Assembly: GCA_900769875.1 (NCBI GenBank)
Contig: CAAGII010000103.1
Location: 1 to 5,624, forward strand
Length of the DNA: 5,624 nucleotides
From: Clostridia bacterium
GTDB taxonomy: Bacteria > Bacillota > Clostridia > Christensenellales > Aristaeellaceae
Direction: 5' to 3'
The position numbers and the translations under genes are program-made. The notes below the pieces were generated by a model. That model was not told the origin of the DNA and made no database searches. It saw only the letters and a list, made by a program, of their open reading frames with translations. How positions within the stretch are numbered: position 1 is the first letter of the stretch; each line of letters begins with the position of its first letter. Of this stretch, positions 5,334 through 5,624 are shown one piece after another.

Positions 5334-5362
5334 TTTCCGCGAGGGCGCAGAATATATATAGG
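5334..5362 (+). promoter_or_regulatory. Weak candidate promoter of the tRNA-Leu/Tyr cluster
   Basis: An AT-rich run (AATATATATA, 5351-5360) in GC-rich surroundings lies 12 nt before tRNA-Leu and provides a possible -10. Several registers fit. TTTCCG-N17-TATAGG is one, and TATATA at 5353 with only a poor -35 is another. The position suits a tRNA promoter but the -35 is weak in every register. Confidence 0.35.
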
Positions 5363-5371
5363 CGTTATCCC

Positions 5372-5418
5372 GCGGGAATGGCGGAATTGGCAGACGCGCT
5401 AGATTCAGGTTCTAGTGA
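5372..5418 (+). repeat. 47-bp exact direct repeat, partner at 5578-5624
   Basis: This is the 5' half of tRNA-Leu, found again 206 bp downstream at the contig end. It is the only long exact repeat noticed in the window and explains why assembly stopped there. Confidence 0.95.
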
Positions 5419-5459
5419 GGGCTAACTTCATGCAGGTTCAAGTCCTGTTTCCCGCACCA
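5372..5459 (+). tRNA. trnL: tRNA-Leu (anticodon CAG)
   Basis: This is a complete 88-nt class II tRNA. The acceptor is GCGGGAA (5372-5378) with TTCCCGC. The anticodon stem is CTAGA/TCTAG around TTCAGGT, giving anticodon CAG, which reads CUG. A long variable arm contains the stem GAGG/CTTC. The T arm is GCAGG/CCTGT around TTCAAGT. The discriminator is A73, the leucine identity base, and CCA is encoded. The first 47 nt are repeated exactly at the right end of the window. Confidence 0.97.
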
Positions 5460-5460
5460 T

Positions 5461-5485
5461 ACGCCTTGTGAGAGCAAGGCGTTTT
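5461..5485 (+). terminator. Hairpin with short T run between tRNA-Leu and tRNA-Tyr
   Basis: ACGCCTTG (5461-5468) pairs perfectly with CAAGGCGT (5475-5482) around TGAGAG and is followed by TTT (four Ts in a row counting the last stem base). It could be a weak intrinsic terminator or a processing and spacing stem. Because tRNA-Tyr begins 5 nt later with no room for a promoter, partial readthrough or a processing role is more likely than full termination. Confidence 0.5.
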
Positions 5486-5489
5486 CCAT

Positions 5490-5571
<82 letters not shown>

Positions 5572-5577
5572 CACCCT

Positions 5578-5624
5578 GCGGGAATGGCGGAATTGGCAGA
5601 CGCGCTAGATTCAGGTTCTAGTGA
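5578..5624 (+). tRNA. trnL: tRNA-Leu (CAG), second copy, 5' 47 nt only
   Basis: The last 47 bases are identical to 5372-5418, which covers the acceptor strand, D arm, anticodon arm and start of the variable arm with the CAG anticodon. The preceding base differs (T instead of C), so the match begins exactly at the tRNA 5' end. The contig stops inside it. It is either a true second leucine gene 6 nt after tRNA-Tyr, or an assembly-graph extension into repeated sequence. Confidence 0.8.

Overview
The window looks like a complete short-read contig from a GC-rich, anaerobic, endospore-forming Firmicute (class Clostridia in the broad sense). The evidence is a spore-coat CotF-family gene, a fermentative bifunctional AdhE, strong Shine-Dalgarno sites, consensus sigma-A promoters, and tRNA genes of which some lack an encoded CCA. 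The genus cannot be named from the sequence. The first 19 bases are Illumina adapter, and both contig ends lie inside tRNA genes, so the contig breaks fall at repeated tRNA sequence.

Layout, left to right. Bases 1-19 are adapter. Bases 20-52 are the 3' part of a tRNA-Gly, followed 5 nt later by a complete tRNA-Cys(GCA) and a textbook intrinsic terminator (134-162). Next is a CotF-family, ferritin-like spore-coat gene (213-701, +), with a possible sporulation-sigma promoter upstream. It converges on adhE (783-3392, -), and a shared hairpin at 724-772 ends both transcripts. adhE has a very good sigma-A promoter (TTGACA-N17-TATGAT). Two Rex-like operators lie at its -35 region, which suggests redox (NADH/NAD+) control. 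Divergent from adhE is a two-gene operon: a small calcineurin-like metallophosphoesterase (3665-4357, +) with a TTGCAT-N17-TATAAT promoter, and a translationally coupled Sel1-repeat protein (4367-5290, +). The window ends with tRNA-Leu(CAG), a hairpin, tRNA-Tyr(GTA), and the first 47 nt of a second, so far identical, tRNA-Leu.

The genes form independent units rather than one system. AdhE reduces acetyl-CoA to ethanol to regenerate NAD+. The CotF-like protein probably belongs to the spore coat. The phosphoesterase/Sel1 pair is a small operon of unknown role. I see no CRISPR array, insertion sequence, toxin-antitoxin pair, defence island or biosynthetic cluster. The points most worth a second look are the tandem Rex-like sites, a complete ferritin-like diiron ligand pattern in the coat protein, unusual active-site residues in the phosphoesterase, its coupling to a Sel1 protein, and the assembly artefacts at the ends.
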